Positions 15,630 through 24,208 of a stretch of DNA of 30,401 bases are shown piece by piece. This DNA is from JAHQVK01 sp039819565 (GTDB lineage Bacteria; Myxococcota; Kuafuiibacteriia; Kuafuiibacteriales; Kuafuiibacteriaceae). The stretch's first letter is position 1, and the number at the start of each line of letters is the position of its first letter. Below the pieces are notes generated by a model. It saw only the letters and a list, made by a program, of their open reading frames with translations, was not told where the DNA came from and ran no database searches. The translations under genes were made by a program, and so were the position numbers. The DNA is taken from positions 1 to 30,401 of the forward strand of contig JBCBRU010000029.1 of NCBI GenBank assembly GCA_039819565.1, read 5' to 3'.

Positions 15630-16406
15630 CTAGGACGACGGCGTCCGGCCGGACTGAAAGTCGAGGAGGGCGTGGCAGAAAGCCTGCGGGGCTTCCCACG
15701 GAACCATATGGCCAGTGCCCGGGATCTCTAGGCGCACGGCTCCCTGAATCTGCGCCTCGAGATAGATCTGAAACTTGGTTGGGGTCATGACGTCGGCGTC
15801 TCCGTGGAGGACCAGGGCGCGCGCCTCGAGTTTCGGAAGGCGCGTCCGGACATCGAAGCCGTCGCAGGCACGCCAGTCCGCCCACGCCGAGGACGGTGGG
15901 GTTTGGGCCGAGGCCAAGTGATAGGCGGAGACCACTGCGGGTGGGGTCGACGCCGCGAACGCCGCGTCCATCGGCAGGGGCTCCGTAGCTGCTTCGGCCG
16001 CGGCCAGAAGGGACGGCGCCACCCGCAGCTTCGCCCCCGTGGCCACGAGCACCAATCCCGAGAGCTCAAAGCCGGACAGCGCCACCTCGAGCGCCACCGC
16101 CCCCCCGTAGGAATGGCCGACGAGGACCGGTCCTGTCTCGAGGTTGAGGGCCGTGATCACCTCCACCAACCACTTCGCCGCTTCCGCCGCCGTCGCGGCC
16201 GCCGGCGCCGCGCTCCCGGGTCGTCCAGGAAGAGATATGGCCACCCTCGGGGCCGGCGCCAGGACGTCCCAAAGCGGAGCCCAGGTGTCCCGGTGTCCGG
16301 CCGCTCCGTGCACGAGGACCAGCGGAGCCCCCTCGCCGCGGGCCCTCCAGACCTCGACCGGTCGACCGCGGACTTGAACCTCGTAGGATTCGAGAACCCC
16401 GTCCAT
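15630..16406 (-). CDS. Alpha/beta hydrolase
   Basis: 258 aa, without a signal peptide, so cytoplasmic. The alpha/beta-hydrolase fold is shown by the oxyanion-hole strand LVLVHGAAG (29-37), the nucleophile elbow GHSYGG (S99), the acid in HGDADVMTP (D205) and the base in GTGHMVPW (H233). A complete triad implies activity as an esterase, lipase, thioesterase or haloalkane-type hydrolase; the substrate cannot be told. A strong ribosome site (GAGGAGCGAGG) precedes the ATG. It follows the TonB receptor by 18 bases, so it is almost certainly the third gene of the HTTM-receptor-hydrolase operon and may process what the receptor imports. That last point is inference. Confidence 0.87.
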   Translation of the reverse strand: MDGVLESYEVQVRGRPVEVWRARGEGAPLVLVHGAAGHRDTWAPLWDVLAPAPRVAISLPGRPGSAAPAAATAAEAAKWLVEVITALNLETGPVLVGHSYGGAVALEVALSGFELSGLVLVATGAKLRVAPSLLAAAEAATEPLPMDAAFAASTPPAVVSAYHLASAQTPPSSAWADWRACDGFDVRTRLPKLEARALVLHGDADVMTPTKFQIYLEAQIQGAVRLEIPGTGHMVPWEAPQAFCHALLDFQSGRTPSS

Positions 16407-16424
16407 CCTCGCTCCTCTACCAGG

Positions 16425-18740
16425 TTAGTCGCCGAAGCGGTGGGTGTAGCCGATCTGAGCCGTGAAAGGCCGACCGGGACGGGCGCCGAAGGGACGCCGC
16501 GAGGCCACGTAGGTCTGGTCGAAGAGGTTGTCGATCCGAAGGTAGATGCGGTTCTGATCGGTCACGTCGACCTGCAAACTCGCATCCACGACGTGCTGTG
16601 CATCCGTGAAGTCATCTCGCTCCAGGACCTTGGGAATCCGGGTCTGTCGAAGATCACCTACGTCCCCCTGCGAGGCGAAGTCTCGCATGCGATCGACGAA
16701 GGTATAGGAGAGGGTCACGGAGGCCAGGACCGGTCCGAGAGGCGCACTTACTCTCGCGGAGAGGTTCCCTTGATGCTCGGGTACGTAAGGCAGACGATCG
16801 CCCTCGAGGACCTCCTGAAACTGAGGATTGCCGGCACTGAACGCGGTCCGAAACTCGGAGAGAGTAAGAGTGTAGCGCGCGTCGAGGGACAATATCGTCT
16901 GCGCAGGCAGGGAGAACTCGTGATGGCCCAAAGCCTCCAGGCCGTAGACCCAAACGCTCCCTCCATTGAACTGCCGACCTTGCTCCGAATCCTCACACCC
17001 CTGACTGAACGAACAGGTCACGAGGAGGTTCGCGTAGTCATTAAAGAAGCCAAGTATCTCCCCGGAGCTACGCCCCGCTTGAAAGCGGGCTCCGGCTTCG
17101 AAGTTCCAACTCAGCTCCGGCTCCACCGCATCGGAGTTACCGGGCCCCACCGGACTGAACCCGCGATGGGCACCGGCGAGAAGACCGACCGCCTCAAAGA
17201 GCTGATAGTAGATCCCAATCCCGGGAACCACCACCGTCTGGGTGCGCTCTCGCACCACGTCCGAGCTCGTCGGATCATTGGCGACCGACCGCTGCTGACT
17301 GCGGGTCGAGATGACCTCGATTCGACCGCCTGGCGACACCCGTAGGCGCTCGAAGAGGCGAATCTCATCCTGAGCGTAGGCCGAAAATGCCAGTGCTTCG
17401 TCCCGATTGAACAGGGTCGTCTCCCGATCGAAGCTGGTCCTCACGAGGTCACCACGCAGGTCTCCTGAGGTTGCCATCTCGAAGATGTCCTCGGTGTGGT
17501 CACGAGCCACCTCATCGTAGTGAAGTCGCGCGCCAAAACGGATATCCTGTCCGAATCGATCCCCGTGGTCCAACTTCCAACGACCATCGAGCTGCACCCC
17601 CTGGCTCACGAAGGTTCGGTCATTGGTCCCGATGCGGAGCAGACCTGGGGCGGCTGGAGAAGTCACCTCACCGGCCTCGTTCGAGGACCGCTCGCCTCGG
17701 AGCACGCCGAGCAGGAGCTCGTTCTCTGCATCTAGTACCTGATTGACATCACCGCCGTCTCCGAAACGATTGAGCTTGAACCAAGCTCGAGTGAAGTCGT
17801 GTCGATATGCGGTGAGACGGGCCTCGAAGCTATCTCCGAGCCAGAGACCGTAGCTGGCTTCGATCTGGGTTCGCTCCCATTCCATCCGCGCTAGCCGAGA
17901 AGCCGCGTAGCGCCGAAAGGGCGTGGCGTCGAAGTCCGCCTGGCTCAGGCCGAGATAGGTCTCGTTGGAGAGCTCGTCGGCCCAGCCCGCCTTGACGTCG
18001 AGCCGATGATAAACATCGCTTGCGGGGTCGGTACCGATGCGAGCCTTCGCCATGACCTCGCTCTTCTCGAATCCGGTGTTGCCGCCTCCATCGAGCTCCT
18101 TGAATCCGGAGCTGACCAATCGGACCCCCTCTACGAGAAAACCGACGTGATCATTGCCCCAACCGTACCGCAGGTGCCCTTTCAAGTATCCGAACTGCCC
18201 AGCGGCGAGGTCCGCCAAGCCTTCGTGACCATCCTCGGGGATGTTCGCGGTCAGAAAGTTCACGGCTCCTCCTACCGTGAACGGTCCCGTCCGCACCGCC
18301 GCCGGTCCCTTGAAGACCTCGAACCCCACCATCCGCGTGGCCAGCGGCGTGAAGTAAGCCGCGGGCGCGGCGTAGGGGGCGGGTCCGAGCAGGATACCGT
18401 CCTCGAGCAGGACAACCCGTTGACTTCGGTCCGAATTAGCTCCCCGAATGCCGATGTTGGGCCGAAGCCCAAAGCCGTCCTCGTCGCGGACGTAGACCCC
18501 GGGAACCCGACTGAGAACCCGCTGGACGTCGTCGTACTCGAATCGCTCGAGCTCGGCTTCGTCGACGAGATGAGCGGACCCGGCGGCGCGGGCCAAAGCG
18601 GACGCACCTCCCGTCACGAAGATAACCTCCGTGTCGCGTGAGCTGTAGTCCCCAGACGGGGTTGCGGTCGAAGAGTCGACTTGGGCTCGAGCTTCCCGTG
18701 GAGCGAGCGCGATGAGCAGGAGGAGGTAGTGAACTTTCAT
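16425..18740 (-). CDS. TonB-dependent outer membrane receptor (FecA-like, no signalling domain)
   Basis: 771 aa from the ATG at 18740; its ATGA overlaps the stop of the upstream HTTM gene, implying coupled translation (an in-frame ATG at 18749 is possible). A signal peptide (about 1-20, ending REARAQ) is followed by a TonB-box-like DTEVIFVTGG (about 36-45), then the plug domain (about 45-150) with the motifs DVQRVLSRVPGVYVRDE, RGANSDRSQRVVLLEDG and KGPAAVRTG. The rest has many beta-strand-like segments of an outer-membrane barrel ending in QIGYTHRFGD. The plug resembles ferric-dicitrate receptor FecA; the N-terminal signalling domain of true FecA is missing. So it takes up a ferric chelate or a similar large ligand through TonB energy. 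Which ligand is unknown. Confidence 0.88.
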   Translation of the reverse strand: MKVHYLLLLIALAPREARAQVDSSTATPSGDYSSRDTEVIFVTGGASALARAAGSAHLVDEAELERFEYDDVQRVLSRVPGVYVRDEDGFGLRPNIGIRGANSDRSQRVVLLEDGILLGPAPYAAPAAYFTPLATRMVGFEVFKGPAAVRTGPFTVGGAVNFLTANIPEDGHEGLADLAAGQFGYLKGHLRYGWGNDHVGFLVEGVRLVSSGFKELDGGGNTGFEKSEVMAKARIGTDPASDVYHRLDVKAGWADELSNETYLGLSQADFDATPFRRYAASRLARMEWERTQIEASYGLWLGDSFEARLTAYRHDFTRAWFKLNRFGDGGDVNQVLDAENELLLGVLRGERSSNEAGEVTSPAAPGLLRIGTNDRTFVSQGVQLDGRWKLDHGDRFGQDIRFGARLHYDEVARDHTEDIFEMATSGDLRGDLVRTSFDRETTLFNRDEALAFSAYAQDEIRLFERLRVSPGGRIEVISTRSQQRSVANDPTSSDVVRERTQTVVVPGIGIYYQLFEAVGLLAGAHRGFSPVGPGNSDAVEPELSWNFEAGARFQAGRSSGEILGFFNDYANLLVTCSFSQGCEDSEQGRQFNGGSVWVYGLEALGHHEFSLPAQTILSLDARYTLTLSEFRTAFSAGNPQFQEVLEGDRLPYVPEHQGNLSARVSAPLGPVLASVTLSYTFVDRMRDFASQGDVGDLRQTRIPKVLERDDFTDAQHVVDASLQVDVTDQNRIYLRIDNLFDQTYVASRRPFGARPGRPFTAQIGYTHRFGD

Positions 18741-20131
18741 CGAAGCCATCCGAAGGAGGCGGGCGGAGGGTTTTGGGGTCCGGGAAGGAGCCAGCGATTC
18801 AGACTCGTCCCTCCACCGACGGTGCGGAGATCGACCTCGGGATCGACCAACGGGATGGGAGGGCGCCCGTTCAGAGATACCCAAACGTCCGCCCCCACGT
18901 GCTCAACCTTCCCGTAGCCGCGGCGCTCCAGATCCCAAGCGACGTGCTGACCGAGTTGGAGGATGAGATCGGGCTGACCGGAGATATCGCTGAACTGACG
19001 CCAAGTGAGATAGTCTAAGGCGGACACTTCGATCGGTCGGGTTCGCCCCGCGACTCGGACTCGATAGGTGACCGACCCGTTTTTTTCACGCACCATCACC
19101 TTCCAGGCGAAACGCATCCCTCTCTCGTTCCAGAGGACGTCCCCGGGCAGAACGTAGTGGCGGAGCGGCAGTGCCACTTGCACAATGACATAGACGGCGA
19201 GAACCGCCGCTAGCCAGGCGGGCAGCCTCCGCGACCCGCCCGACCGGTCGGGCACGCGAGGGCTAGGCCAAAGGCGGCCGAGCAGAGAGCGCGGCCATGA
19301 CGGCTCGAAGAACACCGTCGTAGCCACGGCCATGATCACTGGGAACATCCCGATCTCGAAAAAGGCGGCGGTCATGCCGTGGAAGACGAGGACGACCGCG
19401 TAGGCCCACACTCGAGTGCGGGAGATGAGCAGAAACGCCCAGATCGTGGCGTCGTAGAGAAAGCCCAGCCACGACAGAAGGAGCCCGAAGCCGGGAGCAT
19501 CGAGCATAGGCCCCAGCACCGGCAGATCCGTGCGTGCTCGCATCCAGAGCGTTAGCGGCTGGCCGTGCAGGAGCCAGTCCGGATGCGCTTTGGCCAGAGC
19601 CGCGAAGATGTAGACGATCGCTACCTGGAATCGGAGGAGGTAGGTTGCCCAGGCCGGGAAGCTCTCGCGGCGAAGCTCGGGACGGCGCCAAGCGTCCATC
19701 GAGAGCATGCCCTCGAGCGGAAGAAACGTCAGAATCCCCGCGAGGATGAGGACGAGATAATAGTGGTTGAGATAGAGCGATACGTCTAACAGCTGAAGAT
19801 AGAGAAAGCAGAAGAAGAAGACGATCGTTGCCCACCGATAGTAGAGGCCTATCGCGATGGCCACGGCGGCCAGCGTGGCCACCGCGTAGACGGCATAGAG
19901 ACCGCTGGGCCCAATCACCGCGACCCACTCAAGTCCCGGGTACTTGAAGAAGAAGGTAGGCTCGACGAGGACCTTCTCGATCCAGCCTTTGGCCACGAAG
20001 CGCGTGAGCCCGAACGCCATCATCGCGCCGAAGGCGATGCGAAAGGCCACTAAAGCCGAGAGGTCGCGTGGGGCACAGAGCGCCGCCAGAAGCGCCCGGC
20101 CCCGCTGGGCAAAGGGCTGGTTCGGTTCCAT
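18737..20131 (-). CDS. HTTM / vitamin K-dependent gamma-carboxylase-like membrane protein
   Basis: 464 aa from the ATG at 20131; the frame extends to 20185 but without a better start. About seven to nine hydrophobic segments occupy residues 25-340. Motifs of the HTTM/VKGC superfamily are present: DVSLYLNHYYLVLILAG (about 116-132) and IFAALAKAHPDWLLHGQPL (about 175-193), the latter carrying K181, which aligns with the catalytic Lys of human gamma-glutamyl carboxylase (position judged by eye). A soluble C-terminal part (about 350-464) begins with NERGMRFAWKVMVREKNG, also typical of bacterial VKGC relatives. Family enzymes carboxylate Glu side chains using a reduced quinone; for bacterial members the substrate is mostly unknown. 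It is the first gene of a minus-strand operon with a TonB receptor (4-base overlap) and a hydrolase. Confidence 0.82.
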   Translation of the reverse strand: MEPNQPFAQRGRALLAALCAPRDLSALVAFRIAFGAMMAFGLTRFVAKGWIEKVLVEPTFFFKYPGLEWVAVIGPSGLYAVYAVATLAAVAIAIGLYYRWATIVFFFCFLYLQLLDVSLYLNHYYLVLILAGILTFLPLEGMLSMDAWRRPELRRESFPAWATYLLRFQVAIVYIFAALAKAHPDWLLHGQPLTLWMRARTDLPVLGPMLDAPGFGLLLSWLGFLYDATIWAFLLISRTRVWAYAVVLVFHGMTAAFFEIGMFPVIMAVATTVFFEPSWPRSLLGRLWPSPRVPDRSGGSRRLPAWLAAVLAVYVIVQVALPLRHYVLPGDVLWNERGMRFAWKVMVREKNGSVTYRVRVAGRTRPIEVSALDYLTWRQFSDISGQPDLILQLGQHVAWDLERRGYGKVEHVGADVWVSLNGRPPIPLVDPEVDLRTVGGGTSLNRWLLPGPQNPPPASFGWLR

Positions 20132-20254
20132 CCGAGATCCGCCGCGCGTCGCTGCTGCCGAGGACCGATCAGCCCGACCGCCCAACGTGGGTATTGCGGC
20201 TGGTTTTGCGAGTCAATCGCAACTTCACTTCGGACGAAAACGGGGAGAGGAAGC

Positions 20255-20288
20255 CACGTGTTGCGGGCCCATCGGCCCGCGACACGTG
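20255..20288 (-). terminator. 15-bp inverted repeat, probable terminator of nrdAB
   Basis: Arms 20255-20269 and 20274-20288 (CACGTGTTGCGGGCC and its complement, one G-U pair) around a CATC loop. On the minus strand it lies about 80 bases after the nrdB stop, followed by GCTTCCTCTCCCCGTTTTCG, a weak T-rich tract rather than a run. It could terminate nrdAB transcription before the HTTM operon, whose ATG is 124 bases further on. A role in the HTTM leader is the alternative. Confidence 0.6.
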
Positions 20289-20296
20289 CGGATTGA

Positions 20297-20313
20297 GAAG
20301 CCCTTAAGGCTTC
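20297..20313. repeat. 6-bp hairpin between nrdB and the HTTM gene
   Basis: GAAGCC (20297-20302), loop CTTAA, GGCTTC (20308-20313). It sits between the nrdB stop and the 15-bp inverted repeat. A third small hairpin CCAAC-CTCG-GTTGG lies at 20324-20337. Together they form a clustered secondary-structure region of unknown purpose, perhaps composite termination. Confidence 0.4.
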
Positions 20314-20367
20314 CTGGGGCCGCCCAACCTCGGTTGGAGAGATCCGGCGAAAGGACGCCGACCGAGG

Positions 20368-21366
20368 TCAGAACTCGGCGTCGAGGGCAAAGTCGCCCTC
20401 AACCGCAACCTGGTAGGCCGACACGCGGCGCTCAAAGAAGTTCGCGAGCTCCTGAACGTTCTGTAGCTCCATGAAGTCGAGGGGGTTGTCGACGTTGTAG
20501 ATCGTATTGAGGCCGAGATTGGACAGGCGCTGATCTGCTACGAACTCGAGGTACCGCCGCATATCCTCGCGGGTGAGTCCGGGCACGCCATGAAGGAGCA
20601 AGTCGTCCGCGAACTGCATCTCACACTCGATCGCCTCGGCGAGCATCGCATGGACCTGCGACACCATCTCCTCATCGAGGAGATCCGGCTCCTCTTTGCG
20701 CACGATAGAGACCACCTCGAACGCGAAGTTCATGTGGCAGGACTCGTCCCGGAAAACCCAGTTTGTTCCCGACGCGAGACCGTTGAGTAGCCCCTTGTTT
20801 CGGAGGAAGTAGACGTAGGCAAAAGCCGCAAAGAAGAAAAGGCCCTCGATGCACGAGGCGAAGCAGATCAGGTTCAGCAAGAAGCGACGACGGTCTTCCT
20901 TCGTCTCGAGGGTGTCGAGGTCCTGAATGGAGCCCATCCATTTGAAGCAAAACTCTGCCTTTCGGCGTATCGAAGGAATGTTCTCAATCGCCTTGAAGGC
21001 GTCCGCGCGCTCCTCGGGATCGGGGATGTAGGTATCCAGCAGCGTCAGATAAAACTGAACGTGTAGAGCCTCCTCGAAGAGCTGGCGGGACAGATACATC
21101 CGGGCCTCGGGAGCATTGATGTGCTTGTAGAGGTTGAGCACCAGATTGTTCGCGACGATAGAGTCGCCGGTGGCAAAGAAAGCCACGAGACGACTGATCA
21201 GGTGCTGCTCCGCGGAGGAGAGACGGTGCTTTAGATCGACGAGATCGTCCGAGAAATCGACCTCCTCCACCGTCCAGGTGTTCTTGATGGCGTCACGGTA
21301 GAGCTCGTAGAGCTCTGGATAGCGCATGGGGCGCAGCGTCAGGTCGAGACCGGGGTCGAGAAGCAT
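20368..21366 (-). CDS. nrdB: Ribonucleotide reductase class Ia beta subunit
   Basis: 332 aa. Houses the diiron-tyrosyl radical that the alpha subunit needs to reduce ribonucleotides. Metal ligands of the family are all in place: D68 (ATGDSIVAN), E99 and H102 (FEEALH), E174 (CIEGLFFF), E208 and H211 (DESCH). The radical Tyr is Y106, four residues after H102, as in E. coli R2. The frame is open to 21795, but the ATG at 21366, preceded by AAAGGA ten bases upstream, is the natural start; the extra upstream residues read as coding of nrdA in another frame. It begins 13 bases after the nrdA stop. The C-terminus ends in GDFALDAEF, the tail that docks with NrdA. Confidence 0.93.
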   Translation of the reverse strand: MLLDPGLDLTLRPMRYPELYELYRDAIKNTWTVEEVDFSDDLVDLKHRLSSAEQHLISRLVAFFATGDSIVANNLVLNLYKHINAPEARMYLSRQLFEEALHVQFYLTLLDTYIPDPEERADAFKAIENIPSIRRKAEFCFKWMGSIQDLDTLETKEDRRRFLLNLICFASCIEGLFFFAAFAYVYFLRNKGLLNGLASGTNWVFRDESCHMNFAFEVVSIVRKEEPDLLDEEMVSQVHAMLAEAIECEMQFADDLLLHGVPGLTREDMRRYLEFVADQRLSNLGLNTIYNVDNPLDFMELQNVQELANFFERRVSAYQVAVEGDFALDAEF

Positions 21367-21379
21367 GATAATTTTTCCT

Positions 21380-23878
21380 TTACTGGCAGGCTTCGCAAGC
21401 CTCGGGGTTTTCGAGTGAGCACGCGAGCTGCTCGGCCTCGGTGAACGTCTTCGTCGACGCCTCCTTGGCCGCACCGCCCTTTGCGGTTTGGCGGATCCGG
21501 GTGGCTGGCCGTGACCGCAGATAGTAGGTCGTCTTGAGGCCCCGCTTCCATGCATACATGTACATCGAGGACAGTTTCCCAATGGTGGGCGTCTCCATGA
21601 AGAGATTGAGCGACTGGCTCTGATCAATGAACGGCGACCGATCCGCGGCGAGGTCGACAAGGACTCGCTGCGGAAGTTCCCATGCCGTGCGATAGAGCTT
21701 TCGGAGGTCTTCAGGTATCTCCTGAATGCCCTGAATAGAACCCTCAGCAGCCATGATGGCTCGCTTGATCTCCGGCGTCCAGAGCCCTCGCTCATCGAGG
21801 TCGCGCACCAGATAGCGGTTTATTTGCAGAAACTCTCCGCTCATGGTTTCGCGCTTGAACAGATTCGACACCTGAGGCTCGATGCACTCAAAACAGCCCG
21901 CGATGGAGGCGATGGTCGCGGTCGGAGCGATGGCGATGAGCAAGCTGTTTCGCAGCCCGTATCGAACCATGCGGTCTCGCAGCTCGTCCCACTTCGCAGA
22001 GGTCGACGCCGGCGGCTCGACGCCCCACAGCTCGAACTGGAAGACCCCTTTGGCGGCGCGCGTACGGTGAAAGGTCTCATGCGGCCCGTACACTTCGGCC
22101 AGCCGGCACGAAGTATCCAGGGCTGCATAGTAGATCTCGGCTTGGATGCGCCGAGAGATCTCCGCTGCGCGTGGACTATCGAAGGCGAGCCCAAGTCGAA
22201 AGAACACGTCCTGGAGGCCCATCATCCCGAGACCGACCGGGCGCCAGCGACGATTCGAGTTCGCGGCAGCTTCGGTGGGGTAATAGTTGATGTCGATGAC
22301 CCGATCCAAGAACTTGACGGCGGTTCGAACGGTCTTGCCCAGGCGCTCGTAGTCGATGTCACCCTTTTCAGCGTCAACGAACTTCCCCACGTTGACCGAA
22401 CCAAGGTTGCACACCGCCGTCTCGTCTTGCGAGGTCACCTCCACGATCTCGGTACATAGGTTGGAAGAATGAACGACCATCCCAGGCTCACCGGTCTGGT
22501 TGCTCTTGGTGTTGCAGGAGTCCTTAAAGGTGATCCAGCCGTTCCCGGTCTGAGCCAGCGTGCGCATCATGCGCTGATAGAGATCCCGCGCCGGCATCTG
22601 CTGCTCGTACAGACCCTTGTCTTCTGCCTCTTCGTACGCGCGTTCAAACGCCTCGCCGTAGAGATCGGTGAGGTGAGGGCACTTCTTGGGATCGAAGAAG
22701 GACCACAGACCACCCGCCTCGACCCTCTTCATGAACAGATCTGGAATCCAGTTCGCCAGATTGAGGTTGTGGGTCCGACGGGCCTCGTCCCCGGTGTTCT
22801 CCCGCAGCTCGAGGAAGGCGAGCATGTCGGGGTGCCAGGTCTCGAGGTAGACGCAGCAAGCTCCCTTTCGACGCCCACCCTGGTTCACCGCGGCCACGGA
22901 AGCATCGAGAGTCTTTAGAAAAGGAACGATCCCGCGCGACAGACCATTGGTTCCGCGAATGAGGGACCCTTCGGAGCGAACACGGTGATAGGCGAGGCCA
23001 ATGCCTCCTGCGTATTTCGACAGCTTGGCCACATCCGTATAGCGACCATAGATCGCCTCAAGCTCGTCGGCAGGGGAGTCGAGGAGGTAGCAAGAGCTCA
23101 TCTGGCTATGGGGGGTGCCGGAGTTGAACAGAGTCGGGGAGCTCGCCAAATACTCGAGTCGAGACATCATCCCGTACATCTCGAGAGCTTCGTCGACGTT
23201 CCGGGAGAGACCACACGCAACCCGCATGAGGAAATACTGAGGGCTCTCGATGTGCTCTCGAGACTCGGGATGTCGGAGGAGATAACGATCGAGCACCGTC
23301 TGATACCCGAAATACATGAATCGCTTGTCCGCCTGCCGGTCGATCGCGGCGTCAAGCATGTCTTGATGAGCATGCACGAAGCGCTTCACCGAATCATCGA
23401 CGAGACCACAGGCGTGGCCGAGCTCGATGCTCTGGGAAAAGGACTCGATGCCGCGGCGCTCGAGATCGCGGTCCAGCGAGGCCGCGAGCAATCGAGCCGC
23501 AAGGTAGGCATAGTCGGGCTCGTCGGCGACCTGGGTGGCGGCGGTCTTGACGAGGAGCTTGTCGACCTCTGCGCGAGGCAGTCCTTGATGGAGGCCGGAG
23601 AAGACCTTTCCCGCCAGCCACGACGCATCCACCCGCTCCAAGCCCTCGGCCGCGACCTGAACTTCGGCCTCGAGATCCGCACGCGACAGTCGTACGACCT
23701 GCTCGAGCTCACCCCGACGGGGGAGCATACGAACGCTCACCACCCCACCCGGCTCACCCTCGGTGGCCTGGCCGCCGGGAACACGCAGCGTCCCCGCGGG
23801 CTCCGACGAGGCGTGCGTGGTCGAGGCGCCGTGCTCCTCGGAGGTGGTGGGATTCGTTCCCTGGGTCGTGCTCTCCAT
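21380..23878 (-). CDS. nrdA: Ribonucleotide reductase class Ia alpha subunit
   Basis: 832 aa from the ATG at 23878, preceded by AAAGGGA; the frame runs to 23983 without a better start. The first about 45 residues are Gly/Thr/Ser-rich and low-complexity. A region related to the ATP cone follows (about 48-135, including VAAEGLERV and PDYAYLAARLL), so dATP feedback inhibition is possible though the Lys/Arg of the cone is altered. Catalytic residues: SGTPHSQMSSCYLL (Cys), the NLCTEI triad motif (C475), AVCNLGSV, the Tyr pair in TTYYLRSR, and the C-terminal redox pair CEACQ (C828, C831). It makes dNDPs from NDPs with NrdB. It is the first gene of an nrdAB operon with a promoter and NrdR-like site about 145-175 bases upstream. 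Confidence 0.94.
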   Translation of the reverse strand: MESTTQGTNPTTSEEHGASTTHASSEPAGTLRVPGGQATEGEPGGVVSVRMLPRRGELEQVVRLSRADLEAEVQVAAEGLERVDASWLAGKVFSGLHQGLPRAEVDKLLVKTAATQVADEPDYAYLAARLLAASLDRDLERRGIESFSQSIELGHACGLVDDSVKRFVHAHQDMLDAAIDRQADKRFMYFGYQTVLDRYLLRHPESREHIESPQYFLMRVACGLSRNVDEALEMYGMMSRLEYLASSPTLFNSGTPHSQMSSCYLLDSPADELEAIYGRYTDVAKLSKYAGGIGLAYHRVRSEGSLIRGTNGLSRGIVPFLKTLDASVAAVNQGGRRKGACCVYLETWHPDMLAFLELRENTGDEARRTHNLNLANWIPDLFMKRVEAGGLWSFFDPKKCPHLTDLYGEAFERAYEEAEDKGLYEQQMPARDLYQRMMRTLAQTGNGWITFKDSCNTKSNQTGEPGMVVHSSNLCTEIVEVTSQDETAVCNLGSVNVGKFVDAEKGDIDYERLGKTVRTAVKFLDRVIDINYYPTEAAANSNRRWRPVGLGMMGLQDVFFRLGLAFDSPRAAEISRRIQAEIYYAALDTSCRLAEVYGPHETFHRTRAAKGVFQFELWGVEPPASTSAKWDELRDRMVRYGLRNSLLIAIAPTATIASIAGCFECIEPQVSNLFKRETMSGEFLQINRYLVRDLDERGLWTPEIKRAIMAAEGSIQGIQEIPEDLRKLYRTAWELPQRVLVDLAADRSPFIDQSQSLNLFMETPTIGKLSSMYMYAWKRGLKTTYYLRSRPATRIRQTAKGGAAKEASTKTFTEAEQLACSLENPEACEACQ

Positions 23879-24021
23879 CCGTGTGTCCCTTTCTGGACGG
23901 GTTCCTCCTCCCTCGAGGTCGTCTTCCCGCCGCTGCCCGCTTTCCCCGTCAAGGGGCCCGCGATAGCTTCCCTTTCCCTTCACCTCGGACCTCGCGTTAG
24001 CGCGCCCTCGGCGTCAGAGCC

Positions 24022-24037
24022 ACACAACATATAGGGG
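24022..24037 (-). promoter_or_regulatory. NrdR-box-like operator upstream of nrdAB
   Basis: On the minus strand the sequence is CCCCTATATGTTGTGT, close to the NrdR box consensus (ACACWATATNTTGTGT): 12 to 13 of 16 positions agree. It overlaps the -10 element of the best nrdA promoter, the expected place for the repressor NrdR. NrdR sites usually come in pairs about 31-32 bases apart; a weak second half-site (ACAAC, 24056-24060) may be the partner. NrdR itself is not in the window. Confidence 0.6.
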
Positions 24038-24054
24038 TCCATCAAGGTCGTCAA
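24026..24054 (-). promoter_or_regulatory. Predicted sigma-70-type promoter of nrdAB
   Basis: -35 TTGACG (24054-24049) and -10 TATGTT (24031-24026) with a 17-base spacer, on the minus strand. The -10 matches TATAAT at 4 of 6 positions and the -35 matches TTGACA at 5 of 6. Transcription would start near 24019 and leave a leader of about 140 bases before nrdA. The stretch 23879-24208 (330 bases) holds only this regulatory region and the end of pepQ; I see no gene in it. Confidence 0.55.
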
Positions 24055-24208
24055 TACAACGGGCGGGGTATCATGCCGAAGAGCGTCGATGTGGGTCTTT
24101 CGACCTCTAGACGCCCTCCCGCGGGCGCGGATCGCGCCACGAGCCCGACGGCGAATGGGGAGGGGTGAAGGCTTACGGTCGGATCTCCGCGGACGCGGAC
24201 CCCACGAT

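Noticed and set aside
15804..17345. A 513-residue plus-strand open frame.
   Set aside because: It is antisense to the hydrolase and the TonB receptor, both with clear family motifs; its own translation has no recognisable domain and the composition of a shadow frame.
20368..21795. A 475-residue version of NrdB with a long N-terminal extension.
   Set aside because: The extra residues overlap the nrdA C-terminus in another frame and are Arg/Ser-rich shadow sequence; the ATG at 21366 has a proper ribosome site.
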